Part shown: in pieces, positions 16,204 to 22,966 of the stretch
Numbering within the stretch: position 1 is the stretch's first letter
How the letters are laid out: the number at the start of each line of letters is the position of its first letter
From: a virus
Strand: one strand, 5' to 3'
IMG/VR virus record: IMGVR_UViG_3300037237_000099
Coordinates: 1-44,489 of that record
Length of the DNA: 44,489 bases
The notes under the pieces: model-generated
What the model was told of the DNA's origin: nothing
Seen by the model: the letters and a program-made list of their open reading frames with translations, nothing else
Database searches by the model: none
Position numbers and translations under genes: made by a program

Positions 16204-16405
16204 TAGAATCGGCCACCCCGGCCAGGATAGTATCCGCCCCGTAGCCGCATCCACCATACCCACCATACCCACCGTAGCCATACCCTCCGCCAAAAAATCC
16301 CGGCCGCGCGAGGGCCAGGAACAGCAGAGGCGACGGGCCTGCGCAGGGCGCGCAGCAGTTCGACGATGCGAGGAGCGCGAGGAGGGCGAAGTTATATCCG
16401 TACAT
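16139..16405 (-). CDS. Small Gly/Tyr-rich protein with hydrophobic N-terminus
   Basis: 88 residues from the ATG at 16405, chosen because GGAGG (16415-16411) lies 5 bases upstream. The N-terminus is hydrophobic (YGYNFALLALLASSNCC), then a second hydrophobic stretch, a Gly/Tyr repeat (GFFGGGYGYGGYGGYGGCGYG) and an Arg/Ser-rich tail. It looks exported or membrane-associated. The tail is encoded antisense to the end of the fiber gene. Function unknown. The strong ribosome site is the main reason to believe it. Confidence 0.55.
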   Translation of the reverse strand: MYGYNFALLALLASSNCCAPCAGPSPLLFLALARPGFFGGGYGYGGYGGYGGCGYGADTILAGVADSISPQPRRRTRPRTRSESPRSS

Positions 16406-16412
16406 TTTAACC

Positions 16413-16452
16413 TCCAAAAAATAGGCCCCTGACACTTGCGCGCCAGGGGCCT
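16413..16452 (-). terminator. Hairpin-T6 terminator fused to a ribosome site
   Basis: On the - strand AGGCCCCTG (paired 16444-16452 with 16424-16431 region, 9 bp, 12-base loop) is followed by ATTTTTTGG. This is a good intrinsic terminator for the 16481-16918 gene. The T-tract runs directly into the GGAGG ribosome site of the next gene (start 16405), so the hairpin could both stop transcription and control the downstream gene. Confidence 0.75.
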
Positions 16453-16480
16453 GGGGCAGCCGGCTTGGTGGCGCCTATCG

Positions 16481-16918
16481 CTATTTAACGCCAACGATCG
16501 TGATGCGGGCTGTACCGGGGGCCGGGGCCGGGGCGACGAATAGGACGGTCGTAACATCGTCACTCGTATGGAGAAACGACACGTTCCCAGCCGCGATGCC
16601 CTGCACGTATTGCGTTCCGGTAATCGGGTTAAAGGCTGCTTCAAGCGTATTGCGTGTTCCGAGGTTATGGACGATCGGGAACGCCAGTGTGACACCGTCA
16701 GTTGGGATTTGGCCATCGTACCCGACCACCGGGTCGACAGGTGCGGGTCGCCCAGGATCAGCGGGGTCGCCCGGGTCGCCGATATCACCGTGGTGACGGC
16801 CTCCGATCGACCCGCCCTCGTTGGACGAGTTATTATCCCCGTGAATTGAGCCGCCGACGTTGGACGCGTTGTTGTCGCCGTGGATCGACCCGCCCTCATT
16901 TTCAGCATTATTGGACAT
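16481..16918 (-). CDS. Repeat-containing protein with collagen-like linker
   Basis: 145 residues, ATG at 16918 after GAGGT. Residues 7-45 are three copies of a 13-residue unit, N-x-GGSIHGDNN-x-S, the last one degenerate. A collagen-like linker (GDIGDPGDPADPGRPAPVDP) leads to a beta-type C-terminal domain of about 80 residues (VTLAFPIVHNLGTRNTLEAA, YVQGIAAGNVSFLHTSDDVT). The architecture, repeat stalk then globular head, suits a surface or virion-attached protein. It is on the strand opposite to the late genes. Function not recognised. Confidence 0.65.
   Translation of the reverse strand: MSNNAENEGGSIHGDNNASNVGGSIHGDNNSSNEGGSIGGRHHGDIGDPGDPADPGRPAPVDPVVGYDGQIPTDGVTLAFPIVHNLGTRNTLEAAFNPITGTQYVQGIAAGNVSFLHTSDDVTTVLFVAPAPAPGTARITIVGVK
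16784..16900 (-). repeat. Three 39-base coding repeats
   Basis: Three tandem 39-base units encode NEGGSIHGDNNAS, NVGGSIHGDNNSS and the shortened NEGGSIGGRHHGD in the 16481-16918 product. Unit number could vary by slippage or recombination. Confidence 0.8.
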
Positions 16919-17001
16919 GATAGTACCTCGTTTCTTTGGGCTTTGATTTCGGCTTGCGGCCCCGGATCTCCCCAGGGCCGCTACTTCTACCTTATCCGCG
17001 C

Positions 17002-17850
17002 TTACGTGCGGATGTTCGTCGGGTTCGAGGTCTGCGCGCCAGTCTGCACCGCCCCGGTATTGCCGGCGATGACATTCTGGTTGGTCGCATGGGCTACCTG
17101 GGTCAGCCCTTCAAGACGCCCGAGGATCGCTCCCAGGGTGGCCTGCTGCTGTTGCTGTTGCTGTTGCTGGTTCACGTTCTGATTCACCTTGACTTCGGTG
17201 TCGTGGTGGCGGGAGATCGAGGCCCGGTCGCCGCGGAGCTCGATGATCTCATTCTGGGCCGTCGCCAGCTGACGGTTCAGGGTCTCGATGTTGTTCTGGT
17301 TGATCAGCGCACGGGTCTTGTCGCCATCGGAGATGATCGCAGCAGCCAGCACGCCGGCATTCACCGCCGCTTGGGTCTGCACGGCCCCAAAATCACGCGC
17401 GTTGGCCATGCCGTTATTGGCCACCAGCGTGAAGTTCTCGCGGGCCTGCTGGTTGATATTCTCGCGGGCCGTGGCGATGGCGTTGAGCGTGTTGCCGTAG
17501 TTGTTCGCGGCCTGGAGCTGGGTCTGGGCATTGCCGTTGGCGCTCGCAAGCTCGAACTGGGAGAGCTCGTTCGCGGCGTTCAACGCATAGGCGCCGGCCT
17601 GGGTATTGACCGCGTTCTGCGCCGCAGAGATCGCAACCTGGGTAAGACCCTGGTTCGCCGCAATGTCGGCCTGGATCTGCGCCTCGCGGTTCAGGACGTG
17701 GTGGAAACCTTCGGTCTGCGAGTTCTGCAGAATGAGGGCCTCCAAGAGCTTGTCGCCGTTGTTGTTGCCGTAGCCCATGCCGTAGCCGCTCATCGGCGGG
17801 TAGGTGACAGAAGTGCCGTTTGCATCCGAGGTAACAGTCGCGCCGCTCAT
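17002..17850 (-). CDS. Coiled-coil protein with poly-Gln tract
   Basis: 282 residues. The ATG at 17850 is preferred over upstream in-frame codons because AAGGAG (17863-17858) is well placed. After a short Gly/Tyr region (SGYGMGYGNNNGDKL) the protein is a long Ala/Asn/Gln-rich helix (about residues 35-215), then EVKVNQNVNQ followed by nine Gln, and a last helix with ILGRLEGLTQVAHATNQNV. The first part of the NQNVNQ motif is shared with the product of 27420-28022. Likely an elongated oligomer. It was read on the - strand because codon bias fits there; the + strand frame over it is a shadow. Function unknown. Confidence 0.7.
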   Translation of the reverse strand: MSGATVTSDANGTSVTYPPMSGYGMGYGNNNGDKLLEALILQNSQTEGFHHVLNREAQIQADIAANQGLTQVAISAAQNAVNTQAGAYALNAANELSQFELASANGNAQTQLQAANNYGNTLNAIATARENINQQARENFTLVANNGMANARDFGAVQTQAAVNAGVLAAAIISDGDKTRALINQNNIETLNRQLATAQNEIIELRGDRASISRHHDTEVKVNQNVNQQQQQQQQQATLGAILGRLEGLTQVAHATNQNVIAGNTGAVQTGAQTSNPTNIRT

Positions 17851-17870
17851 AGACGTTCTCCTTACTGAGT

Positions 17871-17882
17871 GTTTCATGAAAC
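17871..17882. promoter_or_regulatory. 12-bp perfect palindrome upstream of the poly-Gln gene
   Basis: GTTTCATGAAAC is a perfect palindrome, 8 bases upstream of the ribosome site of the 17002-17850 gene. It might be an operator for the minus-strand island. No proven regulator. Confidence 0.4.
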
Positions 17883-17948
17883 GACTGATTTTACGACCGC
17901 CTGACTTGATAGGATACCGCATGCCGTAACACGAAAGTATTACCCCCA

Positions 17949-18143
17949 ATGGAGCAAGACCGTGATGAACACTGGCAAGATGGCCCACAAGAAGCCCATC
18001 AACGAGACTCTATGGATGTTTACACCATGCGCCTTACTTCCTGGCACGCGCGCATGGCTCGCCGACTTGGCCAGGGCAACTTAAGCCGAGGCGTTCGTCT
18101 CGCGATCGAGCGATTTTTGAAGATCAAAGAGCCGCACGAATAG
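17949..18143 (+). CDS. Ribbon-helix-helix-like small protein (start uncertain)
   Basis: The 3' part is clear: YTMRLTSWHARMARRLGQGN followed by LSRGVRLAIERFLK resembles short RHH/Arc-type DNA-binding regulators. The 5' part is doubtful. Codons before about 18010 look non-coding in this frame, while a +1-shifted frame starting at GTG 17962/ATG 17965, with GGAG upstream, reads MNTGKMAHKKPINETLWMF with good codon use and stops at 18084. Either translation starts at an internal ATG (18012 or 18027) or a frameshift joins the two frames. Confidence 0.55.
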   Translation: MEQDRDEHWQDGPQEAHQRDSMDVYTMRLTSWHARMARRLGQGNLSRGVRLAIERFLKIKEPHE

Positions 18144-18160
18144 CATAGAGGGCCCCCACC

Positions 18161-18502
18161 ATGCGCCGATTAAATGAGACTATCGCCACCTGGCTCAGTG
18201 CGAAGTTCTCGACCATGGCCTGCTTCTGGGCCTTTAACGCGCTGGCCCTGCTTCCCGTGGCATGGCCGGCCTCGCTCCAGACCGCGCAGTTCATCTCTTC
18301 CGGCTGGCTACAGCTTATCTCCCTGCCGCTTCTGGCCGTCGGCCAGGAGATCTCGGGGCGCCGCGCGGAGACCCGCGCGCAACAAGACCATGTCGCCATC
18401 ATGTCCGATGTCGCCATGCTTAAGGCCATCCAGGCAGAGCAGCACCAGATTTTGACGATGCTCAAAGAGCAGGCATCACCCCTTCCACTTCAGGAGACCT
18501 AA
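18161..18502 (+). CDS. Two-TM membrane protein with cytoplasmic helix
   Basis: 113 residues. Two hydrophobic segments (about residues 17-38, FSTMACFWAFNALALLPVAW, and 48-62, WLQLISLPLLAVGQ) are followed by a charged helical tail (EISGRRAETRAQQDHVAIMS). The plan resembles small membrane proteins near DUF1003, like the gene at 21201-21584. In a lysis/host-interface region a holin-related or membrane-regulatory role is possible. Not recognised with certainty. Confidence 0.6.
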   Translation: MRRLNETIATWLSAKFSTMACFWAFNALALLPVAWPASLQTAQFISSGWLQLISLPLLAVGQEISGRRAETRAQQDHVAIMSDVAMLKAIQAEQHQILTMLKEQASPLPLQET

Positions 18503-18503
18503 A

Positions 18504-18848
18504 ATGTCCGCCGCCCTTCCGCCTCTCCCCAATAACCAGAACAACCCGGCCGGCGCGATTCCGGTCTACAATACGCACTACGCCGCCACGCCCGTGGCGC
18601 TGAGCCAGATGGGCCTCGCGGTCACCGCGGCCGCCGAGTATCTGACCGTGCCGATGGGGGCCCGCTTTGCGTTCATCACCGTCGAGGGCGGCCCGGTCCG
18701 CTGGCGCGACGATGGCACGCCGCCGACGATCGCGCTGGGCCAATACGTCGCCCCCGGCTCCTTCTGGTATTACGGAGACCTGGCCATGATTCAGTTCATC
18801 CTGGCGACCGCCACCGCCGCGACGATCGACGTCAGCTACTATAAATGA
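18504..18848 (+). CDS. Small beta-rich virion-type protein
   Basis: 114 residues, ATG after AGGAG. The core ARFAFITVEGGPVRWRDDGT with PPTIALGQYVAPG and a closing ATIDVSYYK resembles a common small phage protein annotated as structural or decoration protein. The N-terminal arm is Pro/Asn-rich. Compare 3691-4017, which has a similar overall plan. Confidence 0.6.
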   Translation: MSAALPPLPNNQNNPAGAIPVYNTHYAATPVALSQMGLAVTAAAEYLTVPMGARFAFITVEGGPVRWRDDGTPPTIALGQYVAPGSFWYYGDLAMIQFILATATAATIDVSYYK

Positions 18849-18863
18849 TCGGAATGCCTGCCC

Positions 18864-19334
18864 ATGTTTGCCTTTCTTAAATTCTACCTCACCCAGAACC
18901 TGCGCCAGATCAACGCCCTGGGCATCGAGTTCGACAAGACCGTCAACGTCCTGTCGGGCGGGATCTTCGGGCAGACAGTGAGCTACCGCGCTGCCTGGGG
19001 CGCCGGTTGGCGCTACGACGCCGACACCGGCGGGTCTGCTCAGATCGGGGCCCGTGAGCCTGGCTGGTGCCTATTCTGCTGGTTCCTCGGGACCTTCGTA
19101 CAGAAGGGGCATTGTATGCTGCAATTCGTCAAGGGTCCGAGCAATTGGTTGACCTGGGTCCGCGCCGGCATCGCGTTCGGCGCTGGGCTCTGGGGGCTCT
19201 ATGTCTTCGCCCGCTGGCTCCTGCACCTCCTGTTCGCCCACCCCGAGGCCGGCGTGCTCGTTATCGTCGTGCTCGGTCTCGCGGCCTTCCAGATCGTCCT
19301 GGTCCTCGACCAAACCCGAAAGGATTTAAAGTGA
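18864..19334 (+). CDS. Membrane protein with phage lysis-region N-terminal domain
   Basis: 156 residues. Residues 1-84 follow a pattern common beside phage lysis genes: INALGIEFDKTVNVLSGGIF, VSYRAAWGAGWRY, then CLFCWFLGTFVQKGHC. From Met85 come two transmembrane segments (WVRAGIAFGAGLWGLYVFAR and AGVLVIVVLGLAAFQIVLVL). AAGGGG (19104-19109) precedes that Met at 19116, so a second, shorter product by internal initiation is possible. The stop overlaps the GTG of the next gene. Confidence 0.6.
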   Translation: MFAFLKFYLTQNLRQINALGIEFDKTVNVLSGGIFGQTVSYRAAWGAGWRYDADTGGSAQIGAREPGWCLFCWFLGTFVQKGHCMLQFVKGPSNWLTWVRAGIAFGAGLWGLYVFARWLLHLLFAHPEAGVLVIVVLGLAAFQIVLVLDQTRKDLK

Positions 19335-19567
19335 AATACCTCCTTGAACGGCTCCGCGAGCCGTCGACTTATTCCGGTATCGGCATCGCCCTCGGCGCCG
19401 CGGGCATCGCTGTCCCGAAAGGATATCTGCACGATGCCGCGTTGGTCGGTATGGTTGCGGCCGGCGCTGCCGCTGTCGTGATTAAGGAGGGCTGGCGGCG
19501 CGCCATCGCATCGGGCGATGCCGCCTCGGCCATCGAAAACGCTGTCATCACCGCTCCGAAGGGTTAA
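19331..19567 (+). CDS. Putative holin
   Basis: 78 residues from GTG 19331 (overlap GTGA with the previous stop). KYLLERLREPSTYSGIGIAL is the typical opening of a family of small phage holin-like proteins, followed by one or two hydrophobic segments (GIGIALGAAGIAVP; AALVGMVAAGAAAVVI) and a charged end. A longer upstream frame would cover the previous gene and is rejected. Would permeabilise the inner membrane at lysis. Confidence 0.6.
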   Translation: MKYLLERLREPSTYSGIGIALGAAGIAVPKGYLHDAALVGMVAAGAAAVVIKEGWRRAIASGDAASAIENAVITAPKG

Positions 19568-19571
19568 GCCT

Positions 19572-20138
19572 ATGAAATTCTCCCGCCGTCATATTCTCCG
19601 CACCACCGCGCTCGCTGCCCCGGCCCTCGGCCTGGCTGGCTGCGCTTCGCTCTTCACGACCACCACGGTCGCGGGGGTGACCACGGTCACGGTGGACCTG
19701 ACCAAACTCTCGCAATACGCCACCGCCCTGAAGAACGGCGTCGCCATGCTGTTCTCCGTGCCGGTCATCACTGCCGCGTTGGGTGCCGCTACCGTGGCCT
19801 TGGTCACCGCCGTGGTGGACGACACCGCCACCCAGGTCGCGGCCTTGTCCAAGGCGGACAACGGCTCGACGAGCCTGGTCTTCACCACCGCCAGCGTGCC
19901 AGCGGCCGTGGTCGCCTTCCAGACCGACGCGGTGACGATCGCCTCCAACACCGCGACCGTGTTCTCCACGCTCGGAAGCTCGATCGGCTCGGACATTCAG
20001 ACCACGATCGACGCCTTTAACACCATCGTTTCTTTGGCCGAGGCCGTGCTGCCGACGGCCGCTGCAAGGTTGACGGCCGCTGCGCCGCTCAAGATGCCCG
20101 AGGCCGCTGCACTCCTGATCCTGGGGGTGACTAGCTAA
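19572..20138 (+). CDS. Tat-type lipoprotein of the lysis region
   Basis: 188 residues from ATG 19572. The N-terminus has a twin-arginine-like motif (SRRHILRTT), a hydrophobic stretch (ALAAPALGLAG) and a lipobox LAGC with Cys22, so it should be exported and lipid-anchored. The rest is an Ala/Thr/Val-rich helical domain (VTVDLTKLSQYATALKNGVA to LPTAAARLTAAAP). Stop and next start overlap (TAATG). A lipoprotein between holin and peptidase could serve in the outer membrane step of lysis or in superinfection exclusion. Confidence 0.65.
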   Translation: MKFSRRHILRTTALAAPALGLAGCASLFTTTTVAGVTTVTVDLTKLSQYATALKNGVAMLFSVPVITAALGAATVALVTAVVDDTATQVAALSKADNGSTSLVFTTASVPAAVVAFQTDAVTIASNTATVFSTLGSSIGSDIQTTIDAFNTIVSLAEAVLPTAAARLTAAAPLKMPEAAALLILGVTS

Positions 20139-20866
20139 TGTCGCAGCTCCCAGCCCCCGCGGCCTTCGCTGACTGGACGAAGTCCGTCGCCTCCTGGCCG
20201 GCCCTGCTGAACAACACGGATGGCGACTGCGTGGAGGCGGCCGCTCTCCACCAGGTTCAGCTCTGGACCGCCTATACTTCGATCCAGGAGACACCGGACG
20301 ACGCCAGCGTCCTGGCCGATTATTCGGACTCCACCGGGTTCGTGCCGGCGACCGCCTCCGAGCCCGCCCTGAACGACAACGGGACAAATATCCTAGAATT
20401 CCTGCAACGCTGGCAGACCGACGGCATCGAGATCGAGGTGGGCCAGCCCCGGCACAAGCTCGATGACTTCGCGCCGATCGCCCCCAGCAACATCGACAGC
20501 ATCAAACTGGCGGTTGAGCTCTTTGGTGGCTGCATGGCCGGCGTGGACCTCCCGTTAAGCGCCAAGGCCGAGGTCGCGGCCGGCATGCCCTGGGCGCTGA
20601 CCACCGACGCACCTGGCGGCTGGGGCGGGCATTGCCCGCTGCTGGTCCGCTACGACGCGGATCCCGACACCTACGTGTGGTGCGTCACCTGGGGCGGCCT
20701 GCAGGCGCTGACATGGGAATGGTGGCGGGCATACGGGTCCGAGGCATATGCCCTGCTCAGCCGCTCTTGGATTAAGGCATCTGGGATTTCGCCGAGCGGG
20801 CTGACCTATGAGCAGCTTGCGGATATCCTCGCCGAGATGAAGGCCCCCGACATCGGGGCAGGTTAA
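20138..20866 (+). CDS. Papain-like (C1/C39-type) cysteine peptidase family protein
   Basis: 242 residues. NNTDGDCVEAAALHQVQLW contains the candidate catalytic Cys31; GGWGGHCPLLVRYD has the candidate His165, followed by YVWCVTWGG. The order Cys...His...(T/N)WG is the papain-like layout of a phage/bacterial family of unknown substrate. No signal peptide. Its place in the lysis cassette suggests a peptidoglycan cross-link or protein peptidase. Confidence 0.6.
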   Translation: MSQLPAPAAFADWTKSVASWPALLNNTDGDCVEAAALHQVQLWTAYTSIQETPDDASVLADYSDSTGFVPATASEPALNDNGTNILEFLQRWQTDGIEIEVGQPRHKLDDFAPIAPSNIDSIKLAVELFGGCMAGVDLPLSAKAEVAAGMPWALTTDAPGGWGGHCPLLVRYDADPDTYVWCVTWGGLQALTWEWWRAYGSEAYALLSRSWIKASGISPSGLTYEQLADILAEMKAPDIGAG

Positions 20867-20897
20867 AATAAAATTGCTAGGATAAAGGATAAGCGGC

Positions 20898-21194
20898 ATG
20901 TTGGATATCCCCGAGTGGCTCAGGATTGACATGGAAAACCTCAAACAAGCCGATCAGCGCCACGAGCTCCGGCTGGGCGAACAGGACCGGCGCATCGAGG
21001 GCCACCAGCATCGTATCACGCAGCTCGAGCGGGACATGGGCGACATTAGGACGATGCTCGCGAAGACGGCCACGAAGGACGATATTAACCTCATTCTCCG
21101 GGACGCCCTTAACTCGGTCCCGGGGCGCCAGACGATGCTCTGGTCCGCCGCGCTGGTGATGATCACCGCTCTTGCGCTCTTCATCCACAAGTAG
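20898..21194 (+). CDS. XhlA-like coiled-coil tail-anchored protein
   Basis: 98 residues. A long charged coiled coil (QRHELRLGEQDRRIEGHQHR, TQLERDMGDIRTMLAKTATK) is followed by one C-terminal transmembrane segment (WSAALVMITALALFI) and HK. This is the plan of haemolysin XhlA/holin-associated proteins. Probably at the inner membrane with the lysis machinery. Confidence 0.6.
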   Translation: MLDIPEWLRIDMENLKQADQRHELRLGEQDRRIEGHQHRITQLERDMGDIRTMLAKTATKDDINLILRDALNSVPGRQTMLWSAALVMITALALFIHK

Positions 21195-21200
21195 GCTATT

Positions 21201-21584
21201 GTGGATCTCGGCCGGCTTTACGCCAAGGTCCGCGTCGGTCGCCTCTTCCTAGTCCTTCTTTGCGGTTTCTGCGCCGTATGGATCATCTGGAACTTGCTCC
21301 CCTGGACACCCCATTTTGACGATGGGGTGTTTGGGCGCCTCACGATGATCCTCTCGATCGAGGCGTCGATTGGCACTTCGGTGCTGATGGCGGCCAACGA
21401 GAAGCAGGACGAGCTCCAGCGCCAGCAGCTTATCTTCCTCCTTCACCTGATGGAGGCTGTTCATGCCCAGCTCACAAAACCCACCGGGGCTGATGGCGCG
21501 CTTCGAGGCGCGGCTCCTTCGGATGGGGCTCCTGGTGGAGCTCCTTCGGCAGCGTCGCCCCCGGGGCCAACCGAAGGAGCCTGA
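21201..21584 (+). CDS. DUF1003-like membrane protein
   Basis: 127 residues from GTG 21201. Two hydrophobic segments (LFLVLLCGFCAVWIIWNLLP and LTMILSIEASIGTSVLMAA) separated by a short loop PWTPHFDDGVFG, then NEKQDELQRQQL. The loop-membrane-'N-x-x-Q-x-x-x-x-R-Q' order is that of DUF1003 proteins. The last ~45 residues are Gly/Ala/Pro-rich and overlap the next gene in another frame. Confidence 0.6.
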   Translation: MDLGRLYAKVRVGRLFLVLLCGFCAVWIIWNLLPWTPHFDDGVFGRLTMILSIEASIGTSVLMAANEKQDELQRQQLIFLLHLMEAVHAQLTKPTGADGALRGAAPSDGAPGGAPSAASPPGPTEGA

Positions 21585-21681
21585 TTCCGAGCCTATGCCC
21601 TTTGGCGAGCCGATACCGATCCCACCCGCCAAGAACCCACCTGCCGGACCCACTTCCAGAAGGCTTAACAAGTGGTGGTGA
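21463..21681 (+). CDS. Proline-rich small protein overlapping the DUF1003-like gene
   Basis: 72 residues, starting inside the upstream gene and sharing 122 bases in a different frame. It has a basic helix (LMARFEARLLRMGLLVELLR) then a Pro-rich stretch (EPMPFGEPIPIPPAKNPPAG). G/C-rich third codon positions continue beyond the upstream stop, supporting real coding. No lipobox, so it is not a typical Rz1. Function unknown. Confidence 0.5.
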   Translation: MPSSQNPPGLMARFEARLLRMGLLVELLRQRRPRGQPKEPDSEPMPFGEPIPIPPAKNPPAGPTSRRLNKWW

Positions 21682-21718
21682 CAATGCTATTCTCCCCCTA
21701 CGGAAAGGAGATTTCAGC

Positions 21719-22375
21719 ATGCCCAGTAAAGGCGCTATTAAGCAGATCTAGGTCGGCACCCGCTTCGGGCGTCTTATTACGACCGGCCCTCTTGAGCAGC
21801 AGACAAAGGGGCACCCCCGCGCCTCAGTTTTGTGTGACTGCGGGGCGACCGCATATGTGTCTTCGACCCATCTTCGGAGCGGCCACACCCAGTCGTGCGG
21901 CTGCCTACACAGGGAGATTACGGGGGAGATAAACCGAACTCATGGCCTCCGGCACACCGCGACCTTTCGGGCATGGTCCGGGATGCGGCAGAGGTGCAGC
22001 AACCCCAAAAATACCCGTTACACGGATTATGGGGGGCGCGGTATCCGGGTCTGCTCTAGGTGGCAGGAGTCCTTCGAGGCGTTTGTGTCGGACATGGGCG
22101 TCGCTCTGCCGGGCTACTCTATTGAGAGAAACGACAACCATGGGGATTACGAGCCTGGAAATTGCAAATGGATACCTATGTCGGAGCAGGCGCGCAATAA
22201 ACGAACGAACCGTCGTGTGATCCTTAACGGGAAGGAGATGTGTCTAGCGGAGGCGCTCCGAGCGCTCGGCGCTCCGCGCGATGCCTATAGCAATATGTCC
22301 CGCCGTAAGCGGGTGACTCCTCAGCAAGTAGTGGACTTTTACTTATGCCAGATGCCTCAAATTACCCAGAAATGA
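21719..22375 (+). pseudogene. HNH/zinc endonuclease gene with in-frame amber codon
   Basis: A strong AAAGGAG and ATG 21719 open a frame that meets TAG at 21749-21751 (codon 11), then continues in the same frame for 207 codons. Downstream the protein is intact: VGTRFGRLITTG, CDCG...SCGCL zinc ligands, THG...FRAWSGMRQRCSNP, YGGRGIRVCSRW, and IERNDNHGDYEPGNCKWIP, the HNH-like core of a common phage endonuclease family. The stop sits just before the conserved GxRFGRL. It may be a nonsense mutation, a sequencing error, or read-through. Reinitiation at TTG 21830 would lose the FGRL segment. Confidence 0.7.
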
Positions 22376-22806
22376 CTGATGAACTCCCGCGCGGGGTTCG
22401 CAACAATAACCCGGGAAATATAGACCGGGACGGCACTCCTTGGGAGGGCTTATCCCCCCAGCAAACAGACCCCAGATTTTGCATCTTCTCCTCCGCCGAA
22501 TACGGCATTCGGGCGCTGGCGTTGACGCTGGAGACCTATGAGGACGTCCACAAGCTCACCACTCTCAGGGGGTGGATCGACCGCTGGGCGCCCCCGGTGG
22601 AGAACGATAGCGCGGCTTATCTGGTCGATGTTGTCGCGCGTAGTGGCGTCGGGTCGGACACACCGATCAGTATCCACGATCTCTCGCTCGCCGCCAGAGT
22701 TATCTCTGCCATCATCGCTCACGAAAATAGCAACTACGCCTATGCGCCTGCTATTTTGAATTCAGGAATTAGTCTTGCGGATTTAGGTACACCCAGTTTG
22801 GCCTGA
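22345..22806 (+). CDS. P5-like virion/muralytic protein
   Basis: 153 residues (or 144 from ATG 22372, which overlaps the previous stop as ATGA). LPRGVRNNNPGNI opens a family often annotated 'structural protein P5', with FSSAEYGIRALALTLETYED and IDRWAPPVENDSAAYLVDVV. These are lysozyme/transglycosylase-like proteins used as endolysins or virion hydrolases. As the last gene of the late operon next to holin-like genes, it is the best endolysin candidate here. Confidence 0.65.
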   Translation: MPDASNYPEMTDELPRGVRNNNPGNIDRDGTPWEGLSPQQTDPRFCIFSSAEYGIRALALTLETYEDVHKLTTLRGWIDRWAPPVENDSAAYLVDVVARSGVGSDTPISIHDLSLAARVISAIIAHENSNYAYAPAILNSGISLADLGTPSLA

Positions 22807-22844
22807 TCTGCCCCACGCGCCCGGGGTTGCGGTACCCCGTGGCA

Positions 22845-22892
22845 GGCGGCCTGCTGGCGGAGTGATTGATCCTCCTCCGCCAGCAGGCCGCC
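22845..22892. other. 18-bp perfect hairpin after the late operon
   Basis: GGCGGCCTGCTGGCGGAG (22845-22862) pairs perfectly with 22875-22892 around a 12-base loop. No T-tract follows. It lies 38 bases after the last late gene, in front of a classical terminator, and may block read-through in either direction or serve as an RNase III site. Confidence 0.8.
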
Positions 22893-22911
22893 CTGTTGCA
22901 TGTTGCCTTGA

Positions 22912-22951
22912 ACCCTGCCCGGCGTAAGCTAGGCGGGGTCTTTTTGTTTTT
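22912..22951 (+). terminator. Intrinsic terminator of the late operon
   Basis: ACCCTGCC (22912-22919) pairs with GGCGGGGT (22932-22939), with one G-U pair, followed by CTTTTTGTTTTT. Marks the end of the + strand late transcription unit before the convergent gene at 22967-23164. Confidence 0.85.
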
Positions 22952-22966
22952 GGGAGGTTAGTGGGC

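Noticed and set aside
16956-16981. 7-bp GC hairpin between 16918 and 17002 as terminator
   Set aside because: Stem GCGGCCC/GGGCCGC exists but no T-tract follows on the - strand; not strong enough to list as a terminator.
16936-17868. + strand frame of 310 codons over the poly-Gln gene
   Set aside because: Leu/Val/Arg-rich shadow; the - strand frame has a strong ribosome site and protein-like coiled-coil sequence.
21749-21751. General use of TAG as a sense codon
   Set aside because: Other genes end normally at TAG (for example at 1922-1924 and 2661-2663), so a genome-wide recoding is not supported by this window.
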